64,000 nt of DNA from Glaesserella parasuis (lineage in GTDB: Bacteria; Pseudomonadota; Gammaproteobacteria; Enterobacterales; Pasteurellaceae): NCBI RefSeq assembly GCF_002015085.1, contig NZ_MUXW01000017.1, positions 1-64,000 on the forward strand. The letters run 5' to 3'. The notes below the pieces were generated by a model that had not been told where the DNA came from, searched no databases, and saw only the letters and a list, made by a program, of their open reading frames with translations. The position numbers were made by a program, and so were the translations under genes. Below are positions 9,053-18,410 of the stretch, piece after piece (position 1 is the stretch's first letter; each line of letters begins with the position of its first letter).

Positions 9053-10003
9053 CTAACTCACCGCTTTAATCTGAATTAAACCGCTTTCGGCATAATCTGC
9101 TGTATCATCTTCATCTTGTACAACAGGCACAGACGGAATTTCTGCTTTATCAAAGGCAATATCGCCTTCAATGCCGTCAATTAGCTGACCACGTTTAATT
9201 CCTTTAAAATCAAAGAGATTTGGATCGCATAGATGTGATGGAGCAACATTCTGCAAGGCACTAAACATCGTTTCAATACGCCCTGGATATTGACGATCCC
9301 AAGTCTGCAACATCTCTTTCACAACTTGTCGCTGTAAATTCGGCTGGGAACCACATAAGTTACACGGAATGATCGGGAACTGTTTTGCCACGGCATATTT
9401 TTCGATGTCTTTCTCTTTGCAGTACGCAAGCGGTCGGATCACTATCTGTTTACCATCATCGCTAATTAGCTTTGGTGGCATAGATTTGAGTTTGCCACCA
9501 TAGAACATATTTAAAAACAGCGTTTCAAGCATATCATCACGATGATGTCCCAAAGCAATTTTGGTTGCACCTAGTTCTGTGGCGGTACGATATAAAATCC
9601 CTCGACGCAAGCGAGAACAGAGCGAGCAAGTTGTTTTCCCTTCAGGAATTTTCTCTTTCACAATGCCGTAGGTGTTTTCTTCGACAATTTTATACTCTAC
9701 GCCGATACTCTCAAGATACTCAGGCAAAACGTGTTCTGGGAAGCCTGGCTGTTTTTGATCTAAATTCACTGCCACAATGTCGAAATGAATAGGGGCGTTG
9801 AGCCTTAGATTGAGCAGAATATCAAGCAAAGTATAGCTATCTTTTCCGCCCGATAGACAAACCATTACTTTGTCACCATCTTCAATCATATTAAAATCTG
9901 CAATCGCATTGCCTACATTTCGGCGTAAGCGTTTTTGCAATTTATTGAAGTTATAGGCAATTTTTTTCTCTTTTTGCGTGTCTTGAACAGGGTCTTGGTG
10001 CAT
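9053..10003 (-). CDS. ttcA: tRNA 2-thiocytidine(32) synthetase TtcA
   Basis: ATP-dependent enzyme that thiolates cytidine 32 of certain tRNAs using an iron-sulfur cluster. 316 aa. The PP-loop SGGKDS is at residues 51-56. The two CxxC motifs, CSLC (followed by SRLRRG) and CNLCGS, ligate the cluster. C-terminal NLFDFKGI and Asp/Glu-rich tail are typical. It is divergent from ubiX across a palindromic repeat block, and upstream of the histidine leader transcription unit. Intact. Confidence 0.95.
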   Translation of the reverse strand: MHQDPVQDTQKEKKIAYNFNKLQKRLRRNVGNAIADFNMIEDGDKVMVCLSGGKDSYTLLDILLNLRLNAPIHFDIVAVNLDQKQPGFPEHVLPEYLESIGVEYKIVEENTYGIVKEKIPEGKTTCSLCSRLRRGILYRTATELGATKIALGHHRDDMLETLFLNMFYGGKLKSMPPKLISDDGKQIVIRPLAYCKEKDIEKYAVAKQFPIIPCNLCGSQPNLQRQVVKEMLQTWDRQYPGRIETMFSALQNVAPSHLCDPNLFDFKGIKRGQLIDGIEGDIAFDKAEIPSVPVVQDEDDTADYAESGLIQIKAVS

Positions 10004-10109
10004 AATTTAACAAATTCGGATTAAACAAAATAAAGCGGCACATAGTAACCAGTTTGCTATTTTTTTCAAGTTTTTCTGATATTATTCAGTGATATTCATT
10101 AATAAAACT

Positions 10110-10224
10110 CTTCCCCCATTTATGGGGGAAGTGGTTGAGCAATGTGAAACCGATGGGGGCAATATTCCTGATCTGCCCCCATCCCCCTCGCAAGCTCGGG
10201 GACTTCCCCCGTAAACGGGGGAAG
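10110..10224. repeat. Composite palindromic intergenic repeat between ttcA and ubiX
   Basis: Two 22-bp palindromes, CTTCCCCC-ATTTAT-GGGGGAAG (10110-10131) and CTTCCCCC-GTAAAC-GGGGGAAG (10203-10224), flank a central inverted pair (GATGGGGGCA at about 10152 and TGCCCCCATC at about 10174). The whole 115 bp could fold into nested cruciforms. The open frames across it are a by-product. Its position directly before ubiX suggests a non-autonomous repeat that landed in the promoter region. Confidence 0.65.
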
Positions 10225-10241
10225 AATATAAAGGATAACCT

Positions 10242-10808
10242 ATGTCCAACAAACGCATTATTATCGGCATTAGCGGTGCAAGTGGCTTTCAATATGGCTA
10301 CAAAGCCCTTGAATTGCTTAAACCGCTAGACAATATCGAAACCCATTTGGTGATTTCAAAAGGGGCGGAACTCACTCGCCAATATGAAACCAACATCAGC
10401 GAAGAACAGCTACTATCCCTTGCCGATGTGGTTCACCCTATCCACAATTTAGGCGCTTCTATTTCAAGCGGTTCATTTAAGACTATTGGAATGCTTATCG
10501 CCCCTTGCTCAATGCGAACCCTAGCATCAGTTGCTCACGGTTTTAGCGATAATTTATTGGCTCGTGCCGCCGATGTGGTGTTAAAAGAACGACGTAAATT
10601 GGTGTTAATGGTGAGAGAAACGCCGTTGCACTTAACCCATTTGGATAATATGCGTAAAGTCACAGAAATGGGGGGCATTATTTTTCCGCCTGTGCCAGCA
10701 CTTTATCATCAGCCTAAAACCGTCGATGAAATTGTGACCCATAGCGTCGCTCGTGCGTTAGATATGTTTGATCTTGAAATTGATATTCCACGCTGGACAG
10801 GAAAGTAG
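10242..10808 (+). CDS. ubiX: Flavin prenyltransferase UbiX
   Basis: Makes prenylated FMN, the cofactor of UbiD decarboxylase in ubiquinone synthesis. 188 aa. It follows the E. coli protein closely: GISGASG near residues 9-15, HLVISKGAE, ASISSGSF, a PCSMRTL motif, VLKERRKLVLMVRETPLHL, and PPVPALYH. The start has an AAGGATAACCT ribosome site. It is followed directly by yhbP with no gap, so the two are probably cotranscribed. No ubiD is in the window. A UbiX-like paralogue linked to another decarboxylase is the alternative. Confidence 0.9.
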   Translation: MSNKRIIIGISGASGFQYGYKALELLKPLDNIETHLVISKGAELTRQYETNISEEQLLSLADVVHPIHNLGASISSGSFKTIGMLIAPCSMRTLASVAHGFSDNLLARAADVVLKERRKLVLMVRETPLHLTHLDNMRKVTEMGGIIFPPVPALYHQPKTVDEIVTHSVARALDMFDLEIDIPRWTGK

Positions 10809-11246
10809 ATGAATAATCCAATTCCTACGCACATTGTGCAATTTATCTTGAAAAATCACGTTGTGAGCCTTGCGTGCCATCATCAAAATCAGCTTTGGTC
10901 AGCCAGTTGCTTTTACGCATTTGATGAAAAATCTCACCGCTTGATCGTGCTGTCAAAGCAAACGACCGAACACGGCAAATTGATGTTGGCTAACCCCAAT
11001 ATTGCAGGCACCATTGCAGGACAACCTGATAATATTCGAGAAATTGAAGGCATTCAATTTCAAGCCGTTGCTCGTTGTCTTGAAAATGAGCAAGAAAAAC
11101 AAACCGCATTGCAAATTTATTGGAAAAAGCACCAGCTTGCAAAATTGATGAGCAGTGATGTGTGGGAAATTGTTTTTACCCGCATTAAACATACGGAAAA
11201 TAGAGTGGCGTTTGCGAAAAAGAGTGATTGGAAAAAGCTCTTTTAA
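10809..11246 (+). CDS. yhbP: YhbP/UPF0306-family protein
   Basis: 145-aa soluble protein of the UPF0306 family with a flavin-reductase-like split barrel fold. Recognised by the N-terminal HIVQFILKNHVVSLACHHQN, the SASCFYAFDE block and the middle TEHGKLMLANPNIAGTIAGQ. Biochemical role unknown. In the family the split barrel often binds FMN or heme. The start codon follows the ubiX stop immediately, which suggests translational coupling and perhaps a flavin-related role. Confidence 0.8.
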   Translation: MNNPIPTHIVQFILKNHVVSLACHHQNQLWSASCFYAFDEKSHRLIVLSKQTTEHGKLMLANPNIAGTIAGQPDNIREIEGIQFQAVARCLENEQEKQTALQIYWKKHQLAKLMSSDVWEIVFTRIKHTENRVAFAKKSDWKKLF

Positions 11247-11346
11247 CAATGAAAGCATGTGAATTAAAAAATAATGAAGAATAAATGTATGTCTTAACTT
11301 TAATATATTTGGGATAAGGTTTATGTATTTCACTTTTATGATATCT

Positions 11347-11375
11347 TTGTTACTAGCCTGTTTTCCCCGTACAAT
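11347..11375 (+). promoter_or_regulatory. Probable sigma70 promoter of glnE
   Basis: TTGTTA (11347-11352), a 17-nt spacer and TACAAT (11370-11375), 33 nt before the glnE start codon. Confidence 0.5.
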
Positions 11376-11407
11376 AACCCCAAACCACCTAACTTTGAGA
11401 TCCTCTT

Positions 11408-14266
11408 ATGTTTAATTTTCTTTTTGCTCAAGCTGAAACGAAATTGAATACGTTAATAACGTTACATCAAATTCCCGAACATCTGCAACATTCTCCCCAA
11501 ATCCCACCGCTTATCAAAGCTATTGCAATGTCGGATTTCGTGGCTCAACAGTTGCAAAAACAACCTGAATTATTGACCTCTTGGTTGGAAAAATCGCCTA
11601 AAATTCAGGATGGTGAACGTTATGCAGAGCGGTTGCAAGCGGTGATTTCTACGGTGAAAAATGAAGAAGAATTACAGCGTGAGCTACGCCGTTTTCGTCA
11701 TCGTGAAATGGCAACTTTGAGTTTTATTCAATCTAATCAGCGAGCTTCGACCCAGCAGGTGTTTGAGCGGTTGTCGGATTTAGCTGAAGCCTTGATTTTG
11801 GGGGCGAGGGATTGGCTGTTTGAGCAGATGTGTGGCGAATATGGCAGGCCGATGAATGAGCTTGGGGAAAAGCAAGAATTGCTGATTTTGGGTATGGGTA
11901 AACTGGGGGGGCGAGAGCTGAATTTTTCGTCGGATATCGATCTGATTTTTACCTATCCTGATGTTGGGGAAACGGTAGGCGGTAGGAAGCCGATGGAAAA
12001 CAGTAAGTTTTTCACTCGTTTAGGACAGCGGTTGATCCGTGCGTTAGACGAAATTACCCTTGATGGCTTTGTCTATCGGACAGATATGCGACTGCGTCCT
12101 TTTGGGGATAGCGGTGCTTTGGTGCTGAGTTTTACGGCGATGGAGGATTATTATCAAGAGCAGGGGCGTGATTGGGAACGCTATGCGATGATTAAGGCGA
12201 AAATTTTAGGCGAAGATCTGACGAACATTAACCATAAGTATTTGAAGCAGATGTTGCGCCCTTTTGTCTATCGTCGTTATTTGGATTTTAGTGCGATCCA
12301 GTCGTTGCGAGAGATGAAGCAGAAAATTAGTCGTGAGGTGTTACGGCGAGAGCTGGTAGATAACATTAAGCTGGGGGCTGGCGGTATTCGTGAGGTGGAA
12401 TTTATTGTGCAAACCTTTCAGATGATGCGAGGGGGGCGAGATAAAATTTTACAGCAACGAAGTTTGTTGGCAGTGTTGCCACCGTTGGCTCAGTTGAATT
12501 TGTTGAGCGAAACACAGGTAAATAATTTGCGTGAGGCGTATCTATTTTTGCGACACACAGAAAATGTGTTGCAGGCAATTAATGATCAACAGACACAAAC
12601 CTTGCCGACAAATGAAGTGGATCGGGCAAGGTTGGCGGTTGCAAATGGGGCAATGGATTGGGAAAGCTTTTTATTGCAACTATATCAACACCAGCAGAAT
12701 GTTCGAGCGATTTTTAATGAATTGATTGGTGAGGACGGCAGTGAGGAAAGCGGTGAGGAAAACCCAAAATTTGCCGAATGGCGAGATATTTTAAATGTAC
12801 AACTTACCCAAGAGGATTTAGCTACTGTTCTTGCGACCTATCCTGTAGCAACTCAAGCTCATAGGGAGATCTACCAACAGCTTATAACCACTCTACAAGA
12901 GTGGGTGAAACGCCCGATTGGAGTAAGAGGGCGAGAGGTGCTACAGAAGCTGATGCCGAAAGTGTTGGATCAGATTTTTCACGAGGCGGATTACTTACTG
13001 TTATTGCCACGCATTTTGAAGATCGTAGATAAAATCACCTTGCGTACCACTTACCTTGAATTGTTGTTAGAAAAAGAGCAGATTTTGCCTCAACTGTTGC
13101 AACTGTGCGGGCAATCAATAATGTTAGCAGAGCAAATTGCACGTTATCCGATGTTGCTTGATGAGTTTATTTTTCAGCAAAGTTTAATGACGATCTTACC
13201 GCTTGAGACTTATCCTCAAGCCTTGCGAGAGTATTTGTTGCGTATCCCAGAGGACGACGAAGAAGCATTGATTGACGGGTTACGCCAGTTTAAACAGAGC
13301 CATTTATTGCGTATTGCAGGGGCAGATATTTTGGGGGTATTGCCCGTGATGAAAATCAGCGATCACCTAACCTATCTGGCAGAAGCTATTATCGGGGAAG
13401 TGGTGAATTTAGCGTGGCGACAAGTGGCACAGCGGTTTGGTGAGCCTGAACATTTACAAAACGGCGAGAAAGATTTTGTGGTGATTGCTTATGGCAAGTT
13501 AGGGGGAATTGAGCTTGGTTATAATTCAGATTTGGATCTGGTGTTTTTACATAATGCCCCTGAACAGAGCGAAACAGTTGGCGGAAAAAAATCTATTTCA
13601 AGCCATCAGTTTTATCTTAAGTTAGCCCAAAAAATTAACGGTATTTTTAACTTGAATACCAGTGCTGGCGTGCTTTATGAAGTGGATATGCGACTGCGAC
13701 CCTCTGGAGAAGCTGGATTGTTGGTGAGTACCTTTAATGCTTACAACCACTATCAGAAACACGAGGCGTGGACGTGGGAAAGTCAAGCCCTTGTGCGAAC
13801 TCGTGCAGTATATGGCACTGCGGAACTTCGACAAAAATTTGAGCAAATTCGGCGAGAAACTTTAAGCCAAGAGCGTTCAAGCGGTTCGTTACGAGAAGAT
13901 ATTCGCAATATGCGAGAAAAAATGTATCACCATCTGAGCAAAACTACCGCAGGGCAGTTCTATTTAAAAACCGATCAAGGTGGGATTACAGATATTGAAT
14001 TTATTGCTCAGTATCTTGTGTTAAACTATGCCCATCAATATCCACAAATGGCGGATTGGTCGGACAATGTTCGTATTTTTGACAGCGCAGTGGCTTGTGG
14101 TATTTTAACTGCAGATGAAGGTGAACGCTTGAAAGGGTGTTATACGGGTTTACGCGATCAAGTTCATCGTTTAAATTTATTGAATAAAGAGAGTATTGTT
14201 GATGCCAGCGAATTTATTGATGAACGTCAGTATGTAGCAACTTGTTGGCAACGATTTTTGATGTAA
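11408..14266 (+). CDS. glnE: Bifunctional glutamine synthetase adenylyltransferase/deadenylase
   Basis: Adenylylates and deadenylylates glutamine synthetase in response to PII and glutamine. 952 aa, the usual length. Two nucleotidyltransferase domains are seen. The N-terminal one has LGMGKLGGRELNFSSDIDLI near residues 160-180. The C-terminal one has IAYGKLGGIELGYNSDLDLV near residues 695-715. Each is followed by a GlnE-type helical region (for example LGAGGIREVEFIVQ and TDQGGITDIEFIAQ). The reading frame is intact. queF follows after 16 nt. Confidence 0.96.
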   Translation: MFNFLFAQAETKLNTLITLHQIPEHLQHSPQIPPLIKAIAMSDFVAQQLQKQPELLTSWLEKSPKIQDGERYAERLQAVISTVKNEEELQRELRRFRHREMATLSFIQSNQRASTQQVFERLSDLAEALILGARDWLFEQMCGEYGRPMNELGEKQELLILGMGKLGGRELNFSSDIDLIFTYPDVGETVGGRKPMENSKFFTRLGQRLIRALDEITLDGFVYRTDMRLRPFGDSGALVLSFTAMEDYYQEQGRDWERYAMIKAKILGEDLTNINHKYLKQMLRPFVYRRYLDFSAIQSLREMKQKISREVLRRELVDNIKLGAGGIREVEFIVQTFQMMRGGRDKILQQRSLLAVLPPLAQLNLLSETQVNNLREAYLFLRHTENVLQAINDQQTQTLPTNEVDRARLAVANGAMDWESFLLQLYQHQQNVRAIFNELIGEDGSEESGEENPKFAEWRDILNVQLTQEDLATVLATYPVATQAHREIYQQLITTLQEWVKRPIGVRGREVLQKLMPKVLDQIFHEADYLLLLPRILKIVDKITLRTTYLELLLEKEQILPQLLQLCGQSIMLAEQIARYPMLLDEFIFQQSLMTILPLETYPQALREYLLRIPEDDEEALIDGLRQFKQSHLLRIAGADILGVLPVMKISDHLTYLAEAIIGEVVNLAWRQVAQRFGEPEHLQNGEKDFVVIAYGKLGGIELGYNSDLDLVFLHNAPEQSETVGGKKSISSHQFYLKLAQKINGIFNLNTSAGVLYEVDMRLRPSGEAGLLVSTFNAYNHYQKHEAWTWESQALVRTRAVYGTAELRQKFEQIRRETLSQERSSGSLREDIRNMREKMYHHLSKTTAGQFYLKTDQGGITDIEFIAQYLVLNYAHQYPQMADWSDNVRIFDSAVACGILTADEGERLKGCYTGLRDQVHRLNLLNKESIVDASEFIDERQYVATCWQRFLM

Positions 14267-14282
14267 GAGTGAGGGATTTAAA

Positions 14283-15122
14283 ATGAATTACAATAATGAA
14301 TGTCTTTCCATGTTAAAACTTGGAAAAAAAACAGAGTATAAAAGTACTTATGATCCTAGTTTGTTACAAGCGGTACCTCGTTATTTAAATAGAGAGAGTT
14401 TAGGTATTGTTAAACAGCAACCTTTTACGGTAGGAGCAGATATTTGGACTCTCTATGAACTTTCATGGCTTAATCAAAATGGAGTGCCCCAAGTAGCAAT
14501 TGCAGATGTTATTATTGATAGTAGTAGTTCAAATATAATTGAGTCAAAAAGTTTTAAACTTTATTTGAATAGTTTTAATCAAATGCGTTTTCCTTCAAGA
14601 GAAGATGTACAAAGACGTATTCAGTCTGATTTAAGTAAATGTGCCCAAGGAGATGTCACAGTGCAAATTTATAAATTATCTGATTTTGCTATGCGATCAA
14701 TTTCTGAGTTTAATGGAGAATGTATAGATAATCAAAACATCTGTATTAATCGTTATGATTTTACAAGAGAGTCCTTACAAGGTATTGCAAATGGGGAAAT
14801 TGTAGAAGAGAGATTAGTAAGTCATTTATTGAAATCTAATTGTTTGATTACTTCTCAACCAGATTGGGGAAGTATTCAAATTTGTTATGTAGGGAAGCAA
14901 TTAGATAAAGAGAAACTGCTGCGTTATTTAGTTTCGTTCAGAGAACATAACGAATTTCATGAACAATGTGTTGAACGAATTTTTTGTGATTTAATGGAAT
15001 TTGCTCAGCCTCAAAAGTTGACTGTATATGCTCGTTATACGCGTCGTGGAGGGCTAGATATTAATCCTTTTCGCTCAAATTTTGAAGGAATACCAGAAAA
15101 TTTAAGAATGGTGAGACAATAA
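14283..15122 (+). CDS. queF: NADPH-dependent 7-cyano-7-deazaguanine reductase QueF
   Basis: Reduces preQ0 to preQ1 in queuosine synthesis. 279 aa, the long two-domain (YqcD/QueF type II) form. Diagnostic blocks are ESKSFKLYLNSFNQ, the catalytic Cys187 in LKSNCLITSQPDWGS, the substrate-binding FREHNEFHEQCVERIF, and the terminal YARYTRRGGLDINPFRS. Tgt, which inserts preQ1 into tRNA, is encoded 8 kb away. It is AT-richer than glnE but intact. Confidence 0.95.
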   Translation: MNYNNECLSMLKLGKKTEYKSTYDPSLLQAVPRYLNRESLGIVKQQPFTVGADIWTLYELSWLNQNGVPQVAIADVIIDSSSSNIIESKSFKLYLNSFNQMRFPSREDVQRRIQSDLSKCAQGDVTVQIYKLSDFAMRSISEFNGECIDNQNICINRYDFTRESLQGIANGEIVEERLVSHLLKSNCLITSQPDWGSIQICYVGKQLDKEKLLRYLVSFREHNEFHEQCVERIFCDLMEFAQPQKLTVYARYTRRGGLDINPFRSNFEGIPENLRMVRQ

Positions 15123-15234
15123 TGTATGTAGATGATGATTGCTGTAATTATTGTTTTTTGCAAATAGCCTTAGTCCCTCTAAAAAGAAGTGATAGAATGG
15201 AGTTTTTAGAACAATCCGCTAGAAAGGTCTTCAA

Positions 15235-15717
15235 ATGGAAAATAAAAAACTAACAAAAGCCTTAGATGCTATTGATTTAAAAATCCTCAATGAATTACAA
15301 CGTAATGGCAAAATTTCAAACATTGAACTCTCTAAACGTGTTGGGCTTTCGCCAACGCCTTGTTTAGAGCGTGTGAAACGTTTAGAAAAACAGAATGTCA
15401 TAATGGGGTATCGTGCTTTACTTAATCCAGAATTATTAGAAGCCCCTTTGCTCGTGATTGTAGAAATTACTCTTGTTCGTGGTAAACCTGATGTCTTTGA
15501 GGAATTTAATCGGGCGGTACAACAACTTGATGAAATTCAAGAGTGCCATTTGGTATCAGGGGATTTTGACTATTTGCTTAAAACTCGTGTGGCTGATATG
15601 GAGGCGTATCGTAAATTATTGGGAACAACCTTGTTGCGTTTACCAGGGGTGAACGACACTCGTACCTATGTGGTGATGGAAGAAGTGAAGCAAACTAACT
15701 ATCTACTTTTGAAATAA
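15235..15717 (+). CDS. lrp: Leucine-responsive regulatory protein
   Basis: Global transcription regulator of amino acid metabolism, 160 aa. The N-terminal helix-turn-helix (ALDAIDLKILNELQRNGKIS, then LSKRVGLSPTPCLERVKRLE) is followed by the AsnC/RAM ligand domain with VSGDFDYLLK. Highly like E. coli Lrp, so the symbol is safe. It lies 9 nt before ftsK, the same order as in many gammaproteobacteria. Confidence 0.93.
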   Translation: MENKKLTKALDAIDLKILNELQRNGKISNIELSKRVGLSPTPCLERVKRLEKQNVIMGYRALLNPELLEAPLLVIVEITLVRGKPDVFEEFNRAVQQLDEIQECHLVSGDFDYLLKTRVADMEAYRKLLGTTLLRLPGVNDTRTYVVMEEVKQTNYLLLK

Positions 15718-15726
15718 GGATTAGCT

Positions 15727-18327
15727 GTGATTGATCGTTTAAAAGGGAAAGAGAACCTGATTAGATTAATGTTGTTGCTTTCGGCGTGTTTTGGGATTTA
15801 TATGATCACGGCGTGGGCAAGTTATAGTCCATTGGATAATGCTTGGAGTACGGCAAGTTCTATTACCCACGAAACATTAAATAAAACAGGGGCATTGGGG
15901 GCGTATTTAATTGATTTGCTCTTTGCGATGTTTGGTAAAGTTGCGGTATTTGTTCCTTTTGGGCTGGCATTTACGTCGATTTATGTATTGATTTTACGGT
16001 TAGCTGACGATCTAAACTGGGCGAAAATTGGGCTTTGGCTAGGGAGCTTTTTCTTATTTTTAGTCGGGCTGGCGGGTTTGTCGAGCGTATTGTTTGAAAA
16101 TTCCCCTTACTATCTTTCGGGTGGCTTTATTGGTGGAATGTTAGCGTCTTGGCTCAATTCTCAAATGGTATTGTTGCTCGTTGCAATGCTATTAACGGCG
16201 GTTGGTTTCTATTTTTGTTCAGGACAGATTTTGTTGCAACTATTTAACCGCTTGTATCATTGGATCGTGGATGGAAAAACGGAAGATAAGCCGAGTACAT
16301 TAAATGCTGGCGAGGCTGTTCAAACAGAGAAAAATGAGGAGGAGCCAGTCGCTGAAAATGAGAGTGAAAGTGACGAAACACCACAATATACAGATGTTTC
16401 CCAGTTTACCCGTCCGCATATTACTGGCTTAAAAACCGTTCAAGAGGAAGACGTAGCAACTGAAGTTGAATTGACTGATGTAACAAAATTTAAAGTGGAG
16501 AACCCAAGTTCATTGCCAAGCATTACTGTTCCAGAGTTTGATGTTTCTGTCCCTTCTGTATCAACTTCCTTTGAGTCGCCGGAAGAAACAGTGATTATGC
16601 CAAACGTTACTGAGCCGGTAATGCCAAAGGTGCGTTTAAACCCTGTGGTGGAAGTGGCGGCAGAGCCTACAGTAGAGCCGTTTGAAGAAGCACAATCAAC
16701 TCCGCAATTTTTACAAGAAAACCTACCGCTATTTGAACCTAAAGTAGCAACAGCAGAGGCACAGCCTGAAAAGAAGGGCGTAACTTATCCGAAAGGCTAT
16801 GGCGATAGCCTTATTCACCCGTTGTTACAAACTAAGAGAAAGGTCGAAAAGCCAACCACGCCGTTGCCGACGATTGATTTATTGACGATAGTAAAATCAG
16901 AAGAACAGCAAATTACGGAGCAAGAAATTCGAGATACCTCAGCTCGAATTGAGCGTGAATTAGCGAACTTTGGGGTGAGGGCAACGGTGGAAGATGTATT
17001 GGTCGGTCCTGTGGTAACACGCTATGAAATCAAACCAGCAGCAGGTGTGAAAGCAGCGAAGATTACGAATTTAGCTTCAGATCTTGCACGTTCGCTGATT
17101 TTTGAAGCCATTCGTATTACAGACGTTGTCCCTGGCAAACCTTATATGGGTATTGAAACCCCTAACCGCCAACGTGAAACGGTTTGGTTGCGAGATGTGT
17201 TGGATAGCAATGAGTTTCGCCATACGAAAGCGACATTGCCGATGGCATTAGGGAAAGACATTAGCGGTAAACCGATTGTGGTCGATATGGCAAAAATGCC
17301 ACATTTACTGGTCGCAGGGCAGACGGGGGGCGGAAAATCGGTCGGGGTAAATACGATGATTTTAAGCCTGTTATTCAAGCTGTCGCCTGAACAAGTTCGT
17401 TTTATTATGATCGACCCGAAAGTCGTTGAGCTGTCGATTTACAACGATATTCCGCATTTACTTACCCCAGTGGTAACGGATATGAAAAAAGCCGAAAATG
17501 CGTTGCGTTGGGCGGTGGAGGAGATGGAACGCCGTTACCTACTGGTGAGCAGTTTAAATGTCCGAAACATTGAGGGCTTTAATGCGAAAATCGATCAAGC
17601 GGCAGCAATGGATTTACCTATTCCAAATCCGTTGTGGCGACCTGGCGATACAATGGATAGTTTGCCACCACCATTAGAAAAATTAAGCTACATTGTGTTA
17701 ATTGTCGATGAGTTTGCGGATCTAATGATGTCGGCAGGTAAACAAGTGGAAGATCACATTATGCGAATTGCCCAAAAAGCACGAGCGGTCGGTATTCACT
17801 TAATTTTAGCGACACAACGTCCATCAACTGATGTGATTACTGGGGTGATCAAAGCAAATATCCCAAGCCGTATTGCATTTACGGTGGCAAGCCAAATTGA
17901 CTCTCGAACCATTTTGGATAAAGGCGGAGCAGAATCTCTATTAGGGCGAGGGGATATGCTATATTCTGGGGCAGGTAGCCCTGAAATGATCCGTGTTCAC
18001 GGGGCATTTATGACCGATGAAGATGTTCAGCGTGTGGCGGATAACTGGCGTGCAAGAGGCAAACCAGAATATATTGAAAGCATTGTGGTAGCACCAGAAG
18101 GCGATGAAAATGGCGAAAGTTCAGAGCGTACAAGCGGCGAGTTAGATCCACTGTTTGACGAAATCGCTCAATTTATGATTGACGGTGGGGCAACCTCAAT
18201 TAGTGGCGTACAACGTCGCTTCTCACTGGGCTTTAACCGTGCAGCGAGAATTATTGATCAACTAGAAGAGCAGGGGATTATTTCTGCTCCAGATAGTCGA
18301 GGCAAGCGAGAAGTGCTGGCGAGATAA
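15727..18327 (+). CDS. ftsK: DNA translocase FtsK
   Basis: Septum-localised DNA pump that coordinates chromosome segregation with division. 866 aa with a GTG start, considerably shorter than E. coli FtsK because the linker is brief. Four or five membrane segments occupy about residues 12-180, an acidic, Pro-rich linker about 185-390, and the RecA-like motor about 395-785. Walker A is AGQTGGGKSVG near residue 531 and Walker B IVLIVDEFADL. The winged-helix gamma domain (ISGVQRRFSLGFNRAARIID) ends the protein and would read KOPS sites. Directly downstream of lrp. Confidence 0.95.
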   Translation: MIDRLKGKENLIRLMLLLSACFGIYMITAWASYSPLDNAWSTASSITHETLNKTGALGAYLIDLLFAMFGKVAVFVPFGLAFTSIYVLILRLADDLNWAKIGLWLGSFFLFLVGLAGLSSVLFENSPYYLSGGFIGGMLASWLNSQMVLLLVAMLLTAVGFYFCSGQILLQLFNRLYHWIVDGKTEDKPSTLNAGEAVQTEKNEEEPVAENESESDETPQYTDVSQFTRPHITGLKTVQEEDVATEVELTDVTKFKVENPSSLPSITVPEFDVSVPSVSTSFESPEETVIMPNVTEPVMPKVRLNPVVEVAAEPTVEPFEEAQSTPQFLQENLPLFEPKVATAEAQPEKKGVTYPKGYGDSLIHPLLQTKRKVEKPTTPLPTIDLLTIVKSEEQQITEQEIRDTSARIERELANFGVRATVEDVLVGPVVTRYEIKPAAGVKAAKITNLASDLARSLIFEAIRITDVVPGKPYMGIETPNRQRETVWLRDVLDSNEFRHTKATLPMALGKDISGKPIVVDMAKMPHLLVAGQTGGGKSVGVNTMILSLLFKLSPEQVRFIMIDPKVVELSIYNDIPHLLTPVVTDMKKAENALRWAVEEMERRYLLVSSLNVRNIEGFNAKIDQAAAMDLPIPNPLWRPGDTMDSLPPPLEKLSYIVLIVDEFADLMMSAGKQVEDHIMRIAQKARAVGIHLILATQRPSTDVITGVIKANIPSRIAFTVASQIDSRTILDKGGAESLLGRGDMLYSGAGSPEMIRVHGAFMTDEDVQRVADNWRARGKPEYIESIVVAPEGDENGESSERTSGELDPLFDEIAQFMIDGGATSISGVQRRFSLGFNRAARIIDQLEEQGIISAPDSRGKREVLAR

Positions 18328-18342
18328 AGGTGTTTGGAGTAT

Positions 18343-18371
18343 TTGACAAACCTATGGTATTCTTTTACTTT
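18343..18371 (+). promoter_or_regulatory. Probable promoter of aroG
   Basis: TTGACA (18343-18348), a 17-nt spacer and TACTTT (18366-18371). An ATTCTTT/AAAGAAT inverted repeat overlaps the -10 region and could be an operator. The start codon lies 40 nt downstream. Confidence 0.45.
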
Positions 18372-18410
18372 AGAAAGAATAACAATTATATAACATAAGG
18401 ATTTATAGCA

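Noticed and set aside
10082..10329. Three short overlapping frames of 62-68 codons
   Set aside because: They arise from the palindromic repeat block before ubiX and have no ribosome sites; one runs into ubiX out of frame.
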